Shown piece by piece: positions 11,403 through 23,504 of a stretch of 64,000 bases of DNA. Position numbers and translations under genes: made by a program. The notes under the pieces are model-generated. The model was not told where the DNA came from, searched no databases, and saw only the letters and a list, made by a program, of their open reading frames with translations. The stretch is from Ursus arctos (Eukaryota > Chordata > Mammalia > Carnivora > Ursidae): positions 40,622,475 through 40,686,474 of the forward strand of contig NW_026622808.1 of NCBI RefSeq assembly GCF_023065955.2. The letters are read 5' to 3'. The first letter of the stretch is position 1; the number at the start of each line of letters is the position of its first letter.

Positions 11403-11515
11403 ATTTTTTAACTTTTTATTTTGAAATAATTTTAGATCTACAGAAAAGTCACAAAAATAGTATATTGTTCATAATACCCTTTACCCAGCTTCCCCTAACA
11501 TTAACATCTTACCTT
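11403..11515 (-). repeat. Old L1 3' UTR fragment
   Basis: 'tttattttgaaataatttta', 'acagaaaagtcacaaaaata' and 'cccagcttcccctaacatta' match the complement of a mammalian-wide L1 3' end. Confidence 0.6.
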
Positions 11516-11885
11516 TGAATACTTTCAAAGAAAGAACAGTTTATTATAATTAAAATAGTATTTTTATTATTATAATTTGTATTCCTAATGAGATTTGATA
11601 TCATTCATATATACTTACATGGATATACAAATTTCCAGTTAAGTAAAATTCTGTGTTCATGTTCTTAACCCATTTTGGTCTTAGAACATTACTTTCTTAT
11701 TTATTTGTATGACCTCTCTTATGGCAAAGATATTAAGCCTTGTCATATGTAGTAAGCAGGAATTAAATCAGTGTTAGCATTCCAAAAAGCAATTTTTCTA
11801 TATGTTTCAAAAGCCTTAAAAAGGTACATTCCACTTTACTCAGTAATTTCACTTTATGAATATTTTCTCTTCTTCTTCTTCTTCT

Positions 11886-12340
11886 TTTTTTTTTTTTTTT
11901 TTTTTTAAGATTTCTTTATTTGAGAGACAGAGAGAGTACACACACCTAACAAGTAGGGAGAGGTGGAGGGACAGGGAGAGATAGTCTTTTTTTTTTTTTT
12001 TTAAATGATTTTTTATTATATTATGTTAGTCACCATACAGTACATCCCCGGTTTCCGATGTAAGGCTCGATGATTCATTAGTTGTGTATAACACCCAGTG
12101 CACCATGCAATACGTGCCCTCCTTACTACCCATCACCGGTCTATCCCATTCCCCCACCCCCCTCCCCTCTGAGGTCCTCAGTTTGTTTTTCATAGTCCAT
12201 AGGGGAGAGATAGTCTTAAGCAGACTCTGCTGTGAGCGTGGAACCTGATCAGGGAGTTGTGGCTAGATCTGATGACCCTGAGATCATGACCTGAGCTGAA
12301 ACCAAGAGTCAGCTGCTTAGCCGGCTGTACCACTCACATA
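11886..12340 (-). mobile_element. CanSINE split by an L1 tail
   Basis: The left part (poly-T and 'aagatttctttatttgagag') runs to 11988 and the right part ('cttaagcagactctgctgtg' to 'ccactcacat') resumes after 12203. The interruption is the L1 tail at 11989-12202, so this SINE is older than that L1. Confidence 0.88.
11989..12202 (-). mobile_element. L1 3' end fragment inserted in a SINE
   Basis: Complement of the young carnivoran L1 tail: 'tattatgttagtcaccatac', 'catccccggtttccgatgta', 'acccagtgcaccatgcaata', 'ccatcaccggtctatccca'. The 15-bp duplication gggagagatagtctt lies at 11974-11988 and 12203-12217. Confidence 0.94.
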
Positions 12341-12344
12341 TTCC

Positions 12345-13630
12345 TCAGTCTTTTCTAAGGTAAAAAAAAAAAAAGAAAATTAGATGAAGATCTATGTAAA
12401 TAAGTGTTTATAATTTCTGAAAAGTAAACAACTTGAATTACCAGTAAAGAGCCACACAAAATTCTATTTGTCAAGATGGGAAAGACTCATGATAGGAAGT
12501 TAAAGGAAAGTAATATATACAAAACTCTAACTCCACTGCAGAAAATCAATAAATAAAATGCGTGCATGGCAAGAAGACTAAAATGAAATATGCCAAAATG
12601 TAAAATAACTTTTGATGGTTAGCTTAAGTGTAAGCTTTATTTTCTTCTACATAAAAATGTCTGTTTTTAATTTTTATAAGTAAAATTTCTAATTTTAGAA
12701 TCTGGTGGAAAATTTGTGGGTGTATATGTGAAATGAGTAGTAACAAAAATTCAACCAATCATCCCTCAAAAAACATCCTATGTAAGTATAAACTCTAAGC
12801 ACGTTTATACAGGCAAATGATGTTAGGTTTATATGTATCCAAGTCATGGCAGTTTCCTAATTAGATCCTAATGTCCTAATCTTGAAAAGGAAATGAATCA
12901 TTTAACTAAAAACTTAAATACTCATCAGCAATGTAATGGCTTCTAAGTGTCCTAATGCTCCAGTAATTAAAAATGCAGTAGATCTACAAATCTTAATTTT
13001 CAGGTGTTCTTTGTTGGTCCATTTCTTATTTGTCATCGACATTTAGAAAATCAATATAAAGTAGTTGAGTAGATAAACTCTCGAAATAGAAAACATTTGT
13101 AAAAATAAGTAAACTAACTCCAGATATATATTTGACATACCATTTCGAACGCTTCTGAGGTAGAAAAAGATAATTTCCACATCAATGCCAATATTGATAA
13201 ACTAAGATTTTATATTAAAAGAGGCAGAGAATTCTGTAGGCTATAAGACCCTGAAATAAAATGCTGTATTCTCAATCACATAAAGACAAGTCATGGAGAC
13301 TTTAGCTTATAGGGATTGTGTGGATGGTACAGGGTACAATGTCATACAAAGTTTGAAATGTATCCAAAACACAACCTGAGTTTCCATCTAGCAAGAAATA
13401 GCTGGAAAATCCTTGGTAACCCAAAATCCAAGGCAGAGACTATTACAAAACTCCAATCTGAATTTAACAGGATCATGTCTGACATGCAAATCAGATTTCA
13501 CAGTAAAAGGATAAATCCCTTCTGTGCCATTTTTCCTTTCTATATATCTAATCTCTCTTTGCATCCACAACTGTCTCACTACTCATCAGATTATTCATCA
13601 AGGGAGACTGTGAGCAGTATAAAACCTGCA
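12345..13630. other. No assigned feature
   Basis: AT-rich. A 113-codon plus-strand frame at 13316-13657 has no recognisable domain and runs into the next SINE. Confidence 0.45.
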
Positions 13631-13646
13631 ATAAAAGGAGGAATCA

Positions 13647-13838
13647 GGGGCACCTGATTGGCTCAGTCGGTTAAGCTTCTGCCTTTGGCTCAGGTCACGA
13701 TCCCAGGGTCCTGGGATTGAGCCCCATGTTGGGCTCTCTGCTCAGTGGAGAGCCTACTTCTCCCTTTCCCTCTGCCTGCCACTCCTCCTGCTTCCCTCTC
13801 ACTCTCTGTTAAAAAAAATAAATAAATAAAATCTTAAA
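13647..13838 (+). mobile_element. CanSINE, perfect duplication
   Basis: Leader 'ggggcacctgattggctcag', 'gggattgagccccatgttgg', (AATA)n tail. Perfect 14-bp duplication aaaaggaggaatca at 13633-13646 and 13839-13852. Confidence 0.95.
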
Positions 13839-14086
13839 AAAAGGAGGAATCAAAGAAAAAACTATTGGTTTATTATTTTTAAAATAAAGACGAATTATTA
13901 AGCCCATTTAGCAACTACTCACTCTCAAACTTTGTGACCTGGTAGTTGGATGTTTTGATAGACCGAAGTGGAAGTTAACTCAGCCCCCCACTACCCATCT
14001 CACCAATAAATATTCCTTTCTCCATATCCAGTTACTAGGTCACTTTATTTTATGGGTTTCATGGCTTAATTAAAAATAAGAATTCT

Positions 14087-14284
14087 GGGGCACCTGGATG
14101 CTCAGTTGGTTAAGCGTCTGTCTTCAGCTCAGGTCATGATCTCGGTGTTCTGGGATCCAGCCCTGTATCGGGCTCCCTGCTCAGCAGGGAGTCTGCTTCT
14201 CCCGTTCCTTCTGCCCCTCCCCCTGCTCGTGCTCTCTCTTGCTCACTCTCTCTCTCAAATAAATAAATAAAATCTTAAAAAAAA
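14087..14284 (+). mobile_element. CanSINE
   Basis: Leader 'ggggcacctggatgctcagt', 'gggatccagccctgtatcgg', AAATAAATAAATAAAA tail; short duplication aagaattctg / aagaattgtg. Confidence 0.93.
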
Positions 14285-14364
14285 AAGAATTGTGAACACA
14301 GCATGGATTTTTACATAAAAAATAAGTAGTGCTAAACTGTGAGTACATAGAGGGCATGGTCCAC

Positions 14365-14740
14365 CTTCATTCATTCATTTACTCATTTTATCATTCAGCA
14401 AATACTTATTGAGCCTCTACTATGTGCCAGGGAATGTCGTGGTGAGCCAGAGTGACCCTGTCCTGATCTCCTTGAAGCTTACACCTAATAGAGAATATGA
14501 AAAAAATAAGTAGCTATTTAATTATAATTTTGTTAAGCGCTCTGAAGGAAAAGTTCAAGGTGTAATGGAAGAGGTAATGGGTGTCAGTGAAAGTGTTTTC
14601 TGATAAAGAGACATTTAAACTGAGTCAGAAAAGATAAGCAGAAGGTGGCCTGGTGAAATGAATGGGGAGGGATCATTCAGGTGGAGGGAAAAGAGCATTT
14701 GAAGCCTCTGAAGGCAGAAGGACTCTGGTGCATTCTAGGA
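14365..14740 (-). repeat. L2 LINE 3' relic
   Basis: 'cattcagcaaatacttattg', 'ctactatgtgccagggaatg', 'tgaagcttacacctaataga', 'agacatttaaactgagtcag' match the complement of L2. Confidence 0.75.
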
Positions 14741-14744
14741 ACTG

Positions 14745-15450
14745 AAAGAAGACAGTTCTGCCAAAGGGCTGCTTGTGTGGGAGAGAATGGTGACAGAATC
14801 CCAACGGTATATTTAGTACAGCATCTGGTTCAAAGGGGATGATCAATAAATAGTCATGGATGAAGGCCCCTTCATAACAGCTGACCTAGATTAAAAGCAG
14901 CTGCCAAGTCTTCCACTTCTTTTCTTTGGTTGTTCTTTGCTTAGCTATCTCCTGAGAAGTACTCCACACACATTTTATTTGGATATCACATCTTTCTCCC
15001 CCAGATGGCAAATAACAAATCAAACTGGTAATCAGCTACTAAGGGACCAAGGAATATCTGCATTTTTCTTCCAGACAAGTTCTATCTTCTGTAAGAGAAT
15101 GTGTATGGAAACACGCAGACTGCTTGATTAACATTGGAAAATGACACAGTTGAATTTAAGGTGCTTCTGCTAACAAATCTGAAAAGATGCTATGTTGGCT
15201 GGAATGGTCAGCTCAGAATGGCAAAATGGTACACGAAGGAGAAGGCTAAGAGAAAACTGACAGATTTGCTCATGTAGCATTGAAACACAACGAGATGGTA
15301 GGTTTTTTGCTGTCTTTGCTCCCAGTATGAGTTAGTATATTAGAATGTTTGAATGACTTTGTATCTCTGGCTTTCTTTGGCTATAAGGCCACCAAAAAAT
15401 GAGCCATTCTGTAGGTGTTGGATACCTCTGATGAAGATCTTAACTAGCTT
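14745..15450. other. No assigned feature
   Basis: Mixed composition; short frames, no splice-flanked exon or repeat recognised. Confidence 0.4.
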
Positions 15451-15465
15451 TAAAAATTAAGTCAT

Positions 15466-15676
15466 TGGGCACCTGGGTAGCTCAGTCAGGTAAGCGTCCA
15501 ACTCGATTTTGGTTCAGGTAATGATCTGAGGGTCGTGAGACCGAGTCCCGCATCGGGCTCCGTACTCAGCGGGGAGTCTGCTGGACATTCTTTCTCTCCA
15601 TCTCCCTCTGCCCCTCCCCCCAACTTGTGTGCATGTTCTCTCTTTCTCTCTCTCTCTCAAATACATAAATCTTTAA
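15466..15676 (+). mobile_element. CanSINE, perfect duplication
   Basis: Leader 'gggcacctgggtagctcagt', 'gtgagaccgagtcccgcatc', (CT)n and A-rich tail. Perfect 14-bp duplication aaaaattaagtcat at 15452-15465 and 15677-15690. Confidence 0.95.
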
Positions 15677-15729
15677 AAAAATTAAGTCATCAATTTTAAT
15701 ACATATATAAAGCACTTTATCCATAAAAA

Positions 15730-15929
15730 CATCACTTATTAGCTGTGTGACTCTGGCATGGTAATTTACCTCACTGTGCCCTTGGTCTTAATATCTGTAA
15801 AACATGGATTAAAAAATAGTACCTTAGAGGGTTATTGTGATGATTAAATAAGTTAATGTATGTAAGGGTCTAAGAACAGTGTCTGGTACATAGCAAGTAC
15901 TATATAAATGTTTATTATTAATAACATAT
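15730..15929 (+). repeat. MIR SINE
   Basis: 'ttagctgtgtgactctggca', 'acctcactgtgcccttggtc', 'gggttattgtgatgattaaa', 'acagtgtctggtacatagca' in MIR order. Confidence 0.82.
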
Positions 15930-16084
15930 ACTTACGTCAATTATTTCATTATAATGGAAACAAAATCACTGTGTCTTAGTATGTGTTTTTTATAATAAAA
16001 GGTCTTGATATTTAAAGGGGTAAATAAGCCTGAACTACACTAAACACTTAGCTATCCTGAAATGAATCATACCCTTAGGTTTTT

Positions 16085-17830
16085 TTTATTTTATTTTATT
16101 GTGGAGAAATTCACATTAATATATTAATAAAAATTAAGGATTTTAAAGTGAACAGTTCATTGGCACACAGTACATTCACAGTGCTGTGCAACCACCACCT
16201 CTATATAGTTTCAAAACGTTTCCATCATTCCAAAGCAAAATCTCTTATCCATTAGCCAGTTTCTGTCCATTCCCTCTAACTCCCAGTTCCTGGCAACCAC
16301 AAATCTGCATTCTATCTTTATGGATTTATGGACATTTCATATAAATGGAATCATGCAACATGTGACTTTTTGTCTGTGTGTATCATACATACTTGTTTTG
16401 TTTATCCATTCATCTGCTGATGAACATTTGGGCTGTTTCCACATTTTGGTTATTGTGAATAGCACTGCAATGAACATGCATGTACACGTATCTGTTTTCC
16501 ATTCTTTTGGGTATACACCTAGGAGTGGCACTGCAGGTTCATATGGTAATTCTGTGTTTAACATTTTCAAGGAACTGCCAAACTGCCTTTTATAGTGGGT
16601 GAACCATTTGGCATTCTCATTAACATTGTACAAGGATTCCAATTTCTTCACACCCTCGCCAGCACTTGTTTTCTATTAAAAAAAATTATAGCCATCCTAG
16701 TGAGTGTGCAGTGGTATCTCATTGTGGTTTTGATTTGCATTTCCCTAATGACTAATGCTGTTGAGCAATTTTTCATATGTTTGTCAACTATTTGTATATC
16801 TTCTTCAGAGAAATATCTGCAGTAGTTAAGTCCTTCAACCATTTTTTAATTGGGCTGTGTGTCTTTCTATTGTTGAGTTGTAAGAGTCCTTTACATATTC
16901 CAGATACTGGAAGATATCAGAATATTCCATATATATACTCTCTATATGTAGAATCTGAATATTTATCCTATCAGATATATGATTTGCAAATATTTTCTCC
17001 CATTCTGTAGGTTGTCTTCTCAATTTCTTAATAGTGTCCTTTGATACACAAAAATTTTTTAATTTTAATGTCCAATTTATCTATTTTTAACATTTTGTTG
17101 CTGTGCTTTGGGGTCGTACCTAGGAATCCACTGACAAATCTAAGGTCATGGAGATTAAGCTCTATTTTTTTCCTAAGAGTTTTATTTAGCTCTTTTATTT
17201 AGGTCACTGATCCATTTGAATTAGTTTTTATATATGGTGTGAAGTAGGGGTCCATACTCATTCTTTTGCATGTGGATATCCAATTGTCCCAGACCATTTG
17301 TTGAAGAGTCTCTTCTCCCTTCATTGAATGTTCTTGGCACCCCTGTCAAAATTAGACGTATGGGTTCATTTCTGGACTCAATTCTATTCCACTGGTGTGT
17401 TATGTCCATTCTAACTGTACCAAACTGTTTTGATTACTGCAACTCTTGAATTAAGTTTTGAAATTGGGAAGTATGAATCCTCCAACTTTGTTCTTTTTCA
17501 AGATTGTTTTTGGCTATTTTGGTCCCCTTGCAATTCCATATGAATTTGAGGATTTGCTTTATCATTTCTGCAAAAAAAGCCATTGAAATACTGAGAGATT
17601 GCATTGAATCTCTAGATCTCTTTGGGTTATACCGACATCTTAACAATATCAAGTCTTTCAATCCATACACATCAGATGTATTTATTTCCATTCTCTTAGG
17701 TCTTCTCTAACTCCCTTTAGCAATGTTTTATAGTTTTCAGTGAACAAGTTTTTCATCTCCTTGATTAAATTTATTCCTAGGTATTTAATTATTTGTGATG
17801 ACATTATAAATGGAATTGTTACCCTTACAA
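16085..17830 (-). mobile_element. L1 fragment: 3' UTR plus ORF2 C-terminal part
   Basis: The left part is a complement of an older L1 3' UTR ('gtgaacagttcattggcaca', 'ccagttcctggcaaccaca'). The right part encodes decayed ORF2 C-terminus on the minus strand: 16337-16651 has P-L-L-G-V-Y-P-K-E and D-E-W-I-N-K; 17221-17409 has N-E-Y-G-P-L-L-H-T-I-Y-K-N; 17434-17691 has I-L-K-F-I-W-N-C-K-G. Frameshifts separate these, so it is a dead 5'-truncated copy. The opposite-strand frames here are shadows. Confidence 0.88.
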
Positions 17831-18244
17831 TTTTTAAGATGTGACGTTCTATTATAAATAATATTTATAATACCTACTTATAAAACACAATTGATATTTT
17901 AATCAGAATAAATCTGTATCTTGATATATAGATATTCATAACCCATTTTTGTGGGACCTACTATTGATTGGGCACCTCTGCCATGCTGAGATCATACCCT
18001 TTTTTTCTTGCCCTGGGGTGGTTTACTGGGCAAGGGCAATCTGAGTTCAACTTTGCTGCAGGAAGGAGTGGGAATGCAGTCTTAAACCGAAGAGATCTGA
18101 GTATGATGTGCATCACCTGACCTGGAGATAGAGAGGCAGGAAAACACTCAACAATGCTGATTATTAAAAACACTAAAGCATTCCAGTTATTGAGGAAGGT
18201 AAATATGTATACTGTTGAGGAAGGAACAGTCAGAGGCTTGGCCT

Positions 18245-18375
18245 AGAGTTCCACCTTCTGTGACCTCAGCACAAGATGCCTTATTTCCGTGGATCTTATT
18301 TCCTCTCTGTATAATTAGGACATTGGATTAGATGATCTCTAAGGCCTTCCCTGCTCAATGAGTCTATTAAGGCAC
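18245..18375 (+). repeat. MIR-like SINE fragment
   Basis: 'tctgtgacctcagcacaaga', 'ctctctgtataattaggaca', 'ttggattagatgatctctaa', 'ggccttccctgctcaatgag' resemble a MIR-class element tail. Confidence 0.45.
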
Positions 18376-18494
18376 TACAACAGTATTTCTAGTTTTTTTC
18401 TGTGGCCTTTGAAGGGATAATTTTCTTCACATTGCTTGACATTCAATAAAGGCTTACTGAATAGAGAGAATGACTGAATGAATAACTGAACGAA

Positions 18495-18625
18495 CAATTA
18501 GCCAATTCTTACTTCATTAATTCATCAAACATGTATTACAGATTACCAGTGCCAGGTCATGTGCTAGAGGTAAAAATATGGAGACTTTACGAATGCCCTC
18601 AAGGGCCTCTCAGTCTGAAATCATA
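18495..18625 (-). repeat. L2 3' end fragment
   Basis: 'attaattcatcaaacatgta', 'ccagtgccaggtcatgtgct', 'ccctcaagggcctctcagtc' match the complement of L2. Confidence 0.55.
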
Positions 18626-18629
18626 CTTT

Positions 18630-19485
18630 TAATTATTCTCCTCTTCTTCCATTTCTGAACACAGAACACATATGCCCAAGTACTGATATTTTAGAAAGCA
18701 CTGAACTAGGGTGTCAGGACATGTGTAAAATCATTACTGGCAGAGCATTAAGTCCATACTTAGTGGATAATCGCGTGCTCTTTCCTCTCTTCTCTTTGCT
18801 CTCCTCTTGTTTTTCTCTTATCTAACGAACTGTACATATATTGTTTTTTTAAATGCAGAATGATACTAGTTAATCAATAATTCAGTCATGCAAATGCCTA
18901 AAAATGCCAGTCCACGTTCCCTCAGGAACCATAAAAGTCATAAATTCAATGGAATCAGCAAGCTTTACTACTTGTCCAGCATCAGCCATTCCTCTGGGCA
19001 AGTGAAAAACTGGTTAATTTCTTGTTTTAGGGTCCTAATAACTCACTTTCTATTATATCCCACTGTGTAAACAGAGAACAGCAATGGAATTAGGCAACAT
19101 TTTCTAGCTTGGGTGAGTTTAAGAGGTTCTAGAGTGAAATGTAGCAGCTTAAACAAACTAAGGACAACAGGGTACTGAGCTTAAGCAAGCATTTAAAACA
19201 ATATCTTTAAACTGAATCTCAGAATGAAATGTAAGAAATAGGTAATAGAGTTTCCTATGATAAAAGTCTCAAATCTTATGACTAACAGAGCTGTCTTTGC
19301 AGAAGAAAATGTCCCCTCCCCCTACCTTCAGTATAAAAGACAAAGGGACATCCATTACTTACTGAATACAGACATTCTTAACACAGCCAGTCACCAAATT
19401 CTGGCATTCTCATTTCATGATGTCTTCTCTCTCTCTCTTTCAAAAATTTCCCTTCCCTTCCATCCTCCCAAGAAAGGCAGTACAT
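18630..19485. other. No assigned feature
   Basis: Single-copy-looking sequence; short frames only. Confidence 0.4.
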
Positions 19486-19486
19486 T

Positions 19487-19935
19487 GTAGTAATTAGCAG
19501 TATAAACTTGAAGCCTACTGCCAGGGTTCAAAACCTGCCTCTAAGGCTGCCTGGGTGGCTTAGTCGTTAAGTGTCTGCCTTTGGCGCAGGGCGTGATCCC
19601 AGGGTCCTGGGATTGAGCCCAGCATCGGACTCCCTGCTCTGCTGGGAGCCTGCTTCCTCTCCCACTCCCCTTGCTTGTGTTCCCTCTCTCGCTGGCTGAC
19701 TCTCTTGTGTTAAAGAAATAAATAAAATCTTTAAAACAAAAAACAACAACAACAAAAACCCCCAAAAAAACCTTGCCTCTACTATGTAATAGTTGTGTGA
19801 CCCTAGGCACGTTATTTGACTTCTCTGTGCCTAAGTTTCCCCATCTGTAAAATGGGGATGGTAATAACACCCACTTTACAGAATTTGTATGAGCATTAAA
19901 TTAAGTTCATATATATAAAGTGTTTGGAACACCTA
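19487..19935 (+). repeat. MIR SINE interrupted by a CanSINE
   Basis: Left arm 'ttagcagtataaacttgaag...gggttcaaaacctg', right arm 'gttgtgtgaccctaggcacg', 'tttccccatctgtaaaatgg', 'ggaacacctactgcttctat'. The CanSINE at 19545-19766 splits it. Confidence 0.78.
19545..19766 (+). mobile_element. CanSINE inside MIR
   Basis: 'ggctgcctgggtggcttagt', 'gggattgagcccagcatcgg', then an A-rich tail with (CAA)n. Imperfect duplication aaacctgcctcta / aaaaccttgcctcta flanks it. The minus-strand frames over it are shadows. Confidence 0.92.
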
Positions 19936-20179
19936 CTGCTTCTATTAGCATCATCACCATTGTTACCACTTCTGCTGCCAACTTCCTTGACCACGGACAC
20001 TCAATTTGCCCCATACTGTGTTATCCTTTGTTGCCTTTTACCAAATTGTGTTGACAACGAACTCTTGCAGTGTTTACTTTTCTGGTGTGTAAAGTTACAC
20101 AGAGCACTCTGAGGAGGAAGCTTGCTCTACCTCTTTATGTCAAAGTATGCAGCCCAGTAATAAAATATTATATTAAATC

Positions 20180-20345
20180 ATACCTCCCACCCCTGCCATG
20201 TACCAAACTGAACTCCCTGTTCCTTCGACATATCAGGTCTATTCACGATGCACGCCTTTATACATACACACTCTTTCCTTTCCCTAAAATGCTTTCCTTT
20301 CTTGTTGTCCACTTTCATTACCCAAAAAATTATTTCACTAGTTGA
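20180..20345 (+). repeat. Possible L2-like LINE fragment
   Basis: 'ctttcctttccctaaaatgc', 'tttccttt' and 'tccactttcattaccc' resemble L2 sense sequence; weak. Confidence 0.35.
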
Positions 20346-20910
20346 GAAATTATTATTTTTCCTTCAGGATGTAGTTTGGAAAATTTATTTCTCTAGGTGA
20401 ATACAGACCAAACACTGCTCTATGGATAGATACTGACCCATTAAGTCATTTTCACTGGTTTGTGGTGAAAATGTCAGCCTTTATTCTGAAATTAACATCT
20501 TCCTAATGTGTGTGTGTATTTAAGTGTCTTTTCAATTAATTAAATGATTAGAATAATTGTAGTTTTTCTTGTTTATTTGTCTGTTTTAATGATCTGATTT
20601 GGCGAATTTAAAAGTTGGCAGTCTTATGTTAGTCAAGTTTTTCATAACTTAGTAGGTCTGTGAAATCCAAGAGCCTCTCCAATGGCTCTCTCAAGTAAGA
20701 GTTTAGTGCTCCACACTCTCCTCCCAGTGCTTGTTAAGCCCATGAGGGAAGTTTCCTCCAGGTATAACAATCAATATGTACATGTAAATTTCCCTGAGAG
20801 ATCGCAAGCTCCTGGAAGCAGAGGCTGTGTCATACCAGTGCCTGATTATAGGAGGCAGATAAATGGTTAGCATCTACACAATGGATTATAGTTTATGTCT
20901 TTTCACATAT
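20346..20910. other. No assigned feature
   Basis: AT-rich, with no repeat or exon recognised. Confidence 0.4.
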
Positions 20911-20914
20911 ATAT

Positions 20915-21070
20915 TTATATTTTATTGGATCTTCAAAATAACCCAATAATAACTAATAAGGAAATAATGCTCAGAGATGTTCAGAACTCACACAAAGCAC
21001 AAAGTTGGTATGTGATCACAGCAACAGACTGTGGGACTATTAATCTGTGTCTTTAGTCTCTACAATATCA
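20915..21070 (-). repeat. MIR SINE fragment
   Basis: Complement of MIR: 'aataaggaaataatgctcag', 'aactcacacaaagcacaaag', 'gtctttagtctct'. Confidence 0.6.
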
Positions 21071-21144
21071 ATTTAACTTCTCTAAGATGTACTTGGTTTA
21101 CACAATTTATGCTTTCAGTGGGAATGTAATAGTATTTTACTTAA

Positions 21145-21290
21145 CCAAGGAACAATCATCCTCATTTTACTGATGCAGAAATTGAAGCATAGAGATAGGG
21201 TGAGCACTTGTGCAAGGTTAAATCCTGGCAGCTAAATGAGGAATATGGGGTTATATTCCACAGCACCCTGAACCTGAACCATGCTTCCCC
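21145..21290 (-). repeat. MIR SINE fragment
   Basis: 'cattttactgatgcagaaat', 'gaagcatagagatagggtga', 'gcaaggttaaatcctggcag' are MIR in complement. Confidence 0.65.
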
Positions 21291-21679
21291 AAGTTTATTC
21301 AAAACATTTTAGGCAATCTGAGATGCCACATTCATAAGCCTTTTTTTCAGGCCTTCTGAAAACCTAAAAGCAATCATGCCAATGCTTGTTATTGGAATTT
21401 TTTAGATTATCCGTTCACTTAAAAAATTAATTATAAAACAAAATATATGTATATTGTTAAAAAAATACAAATGGGACTATAAAATTTTGAGAAAAAGTCA
21501 TCGTTCCCTAACTGCTGCCCTCCCACCTCACACATCCCTTAGTCCTGCAATGCAGAGGCAACTATTCTCAAGCCTTTCAGCAAAAGCTTCTAAATCTTCT
21601 GGTAATTACTTCTGTTTTTATAAATAGTAGTCTTATATTGACACTTCTGCCCTTTGCTTTAGATAATATCTCTGACTTC

Positions 21680-23495
21680 CTATTTTGGAAAAAATATGGA
21701 ACCACAAAAGACCCAAATAGTCCAAGTAATCCTGAAAAGGAAAAGCAAAGCAGGAGCATCACAATTTGGGACTTCAACTATATTACTGTAGTCCTCAAGA
21801 CAATATGGCACTGACACGAAAACAAACATATAGATCAAAGGAACAGAATAGAGATTCCAGAAATGGACCCACAACTCTATGGTCAACTTATCTTAAACAA
21901 AGCAGGAAAGAATGTCCAATGGAAAAAAGACCGTCTCTTTCTTCAACAAATGGTGTTGGGAAAACTGGACAGCAACATGCAGGAGAATGAAACTGGACTA
22001 CTTTCTTACACCATACACAAAAATAAACTGAAAATGGATTATAAAATGTGAGACAGGAATCCATCAAAATCCTAGAAGAGAAGACAGGCAGCAACCTCTC
22101 TGACATGGGCCATAGCAACTTCTTACTAGACATGTTGGCAGAGGCAAGGGAAGCAAAAGCAAAAATGAACTATTGGGACTTCATCAAGATAAAAAGCTTC
22201 TGCAGAGTGAAGGAAACAATCAACAAAGCTAAAAGGCAGCCTATGGAATGGGAGAAGATATTTGCAAATGACATATCTGATAAAGGGTTAGTATCCAAAA
22301 TCTGTAAAGAATTTATCAAACTCAACACCCAAAAACCAAATAATCCCATTAAGAAAGGGCAGAAGACATGAATAAACATTTTTCCAAAGAAGACAACCAG
22401 ATGGCTAACATGACACATGAAACAATGCTCAACATCACTCATTATCAGGGAAATACAAATCAAAACCATGAAGAGATACCACCTCACACCTGTCAGAATG
22501 GATAAAATTAACAATACTGAAAACAACAGATGTTGGTGAGGATGTGGAGAAAGGGGAACCCTCTTACACTGTTGGTGGGAATGCAAACAGTTGCAGCCGC
22601 TCTGGAAAACAGTTTGGAGGTTCCTCAAGAAGTTAAAAATAGAACTACCCTACAATTCAGCAATTGTACTACTAGGTATTTACCCAAAGGGTACAAAAAT
22701 AAAGATTTGGAGGGGTGCATGCACCCCAAAGTTTATAACAGCAATATTAACAATAACCAAACTATGACTATATTACTGTAGTCATCAAGAGCCATCAAAA
22801 AGAATGAAATCTTTCATCTATGGAACATAAGAACTAGGATGATTGGTAGGGGAAGAAAGGGATAAAGAAAGGGGGGGTAATCAGAAGGGGGAATGAAACA
22901 TGAGAGACTATGGACTATGAGAAACAAACTGAGGACTTCAGAGGGGAGGGGGGTGGAGGAATGGGATAGACCGGTGATGGGTAGTAAGGAGGGCACGTAT
23001 TGCATGGTGCACTGGGTGTTATACACAACTAATGAATCATCGAGCCTTACATCGGAAACCGGGGATGTACTGTATGGTGACTAACATAATATAATAAAAA
23101 ATCATTTAAAAAAAAAAAAAAAGAATGAAATCTTGCCATTTGCAGTGATGTGGATGAAGCTAGAGTGTATCATGCTAAGTGAAATAAGTCAGTCAGAGAA
23201 AGACAAATACCATATGATTTCACTCATATGTGGAATTTAGGGAACAAAACAGATGAACATGTGGGAAGGGAAAAGAAAAAGAGAGAAGGAGAGGCGGGAG
23301 GCAAACCATATGAGACTCCTAATGGTAGAGAACAAACTGAGGGTTTGTTGGGTGGGTGGGTGACGGGTATTTAGGAATGCACTTGTTATGATGAGCACTG
23401 GGTATTATAAGGGGTGAATCACTAAATTCTACTCATGAAACCAATATTACACTATATGTTAACTAACTAGAATTTAAATAAATATTTGGAAGAGA
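21680..23495 (+). mobile_element. L1, 5'-truncated, ORF2 C-terminus plus 3' UTR, with a nested L1
   Basis: Plus-strand ORF2 remnants: 21863-22051 has [14 protein letters not shown], and 22048-22371 has [15 protein letters not shown], the usual L1 ORF2 C-terminal order. The 3' UTR resumes after the nested copy ('cactcatatgtggaatttag', 'gagcactgggtattataagg', 'actatatgttaactaactag') and ends near 23495. A patch near 22765-22795 is rearranged. Frames on the minus strand (for example 22170-22628) are shadows. Confidence 0.9.
22813..23118 (+). mobile_element. Young L1 3' end nested in the older L1
   Basis: 'gactatgagaaacaaactga', 'gatagaccggtgatgggtag', 'gcattgcatggtgcactggg'-like blocks and poly(A). 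The 16-bp duplication aaaagaatgaaatctt at 22797-22812 and 23119-23134 proves a separate later insertion. Confidence 0.94.
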
Positions 23496-23504
23496 AAAAT
23501 AATT

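Noticed and set aside
13316..13657. 113-codon plus-strand open frame
   Set aside because: It runs into the start of a CanSINE and overlaps another frame on the opposite strand. No protein features.
22170..22628. 152-codon minus-strand frame
   Set aside because: It is the antisense shadow of L1 ORF2 and 3' UTR sequence.
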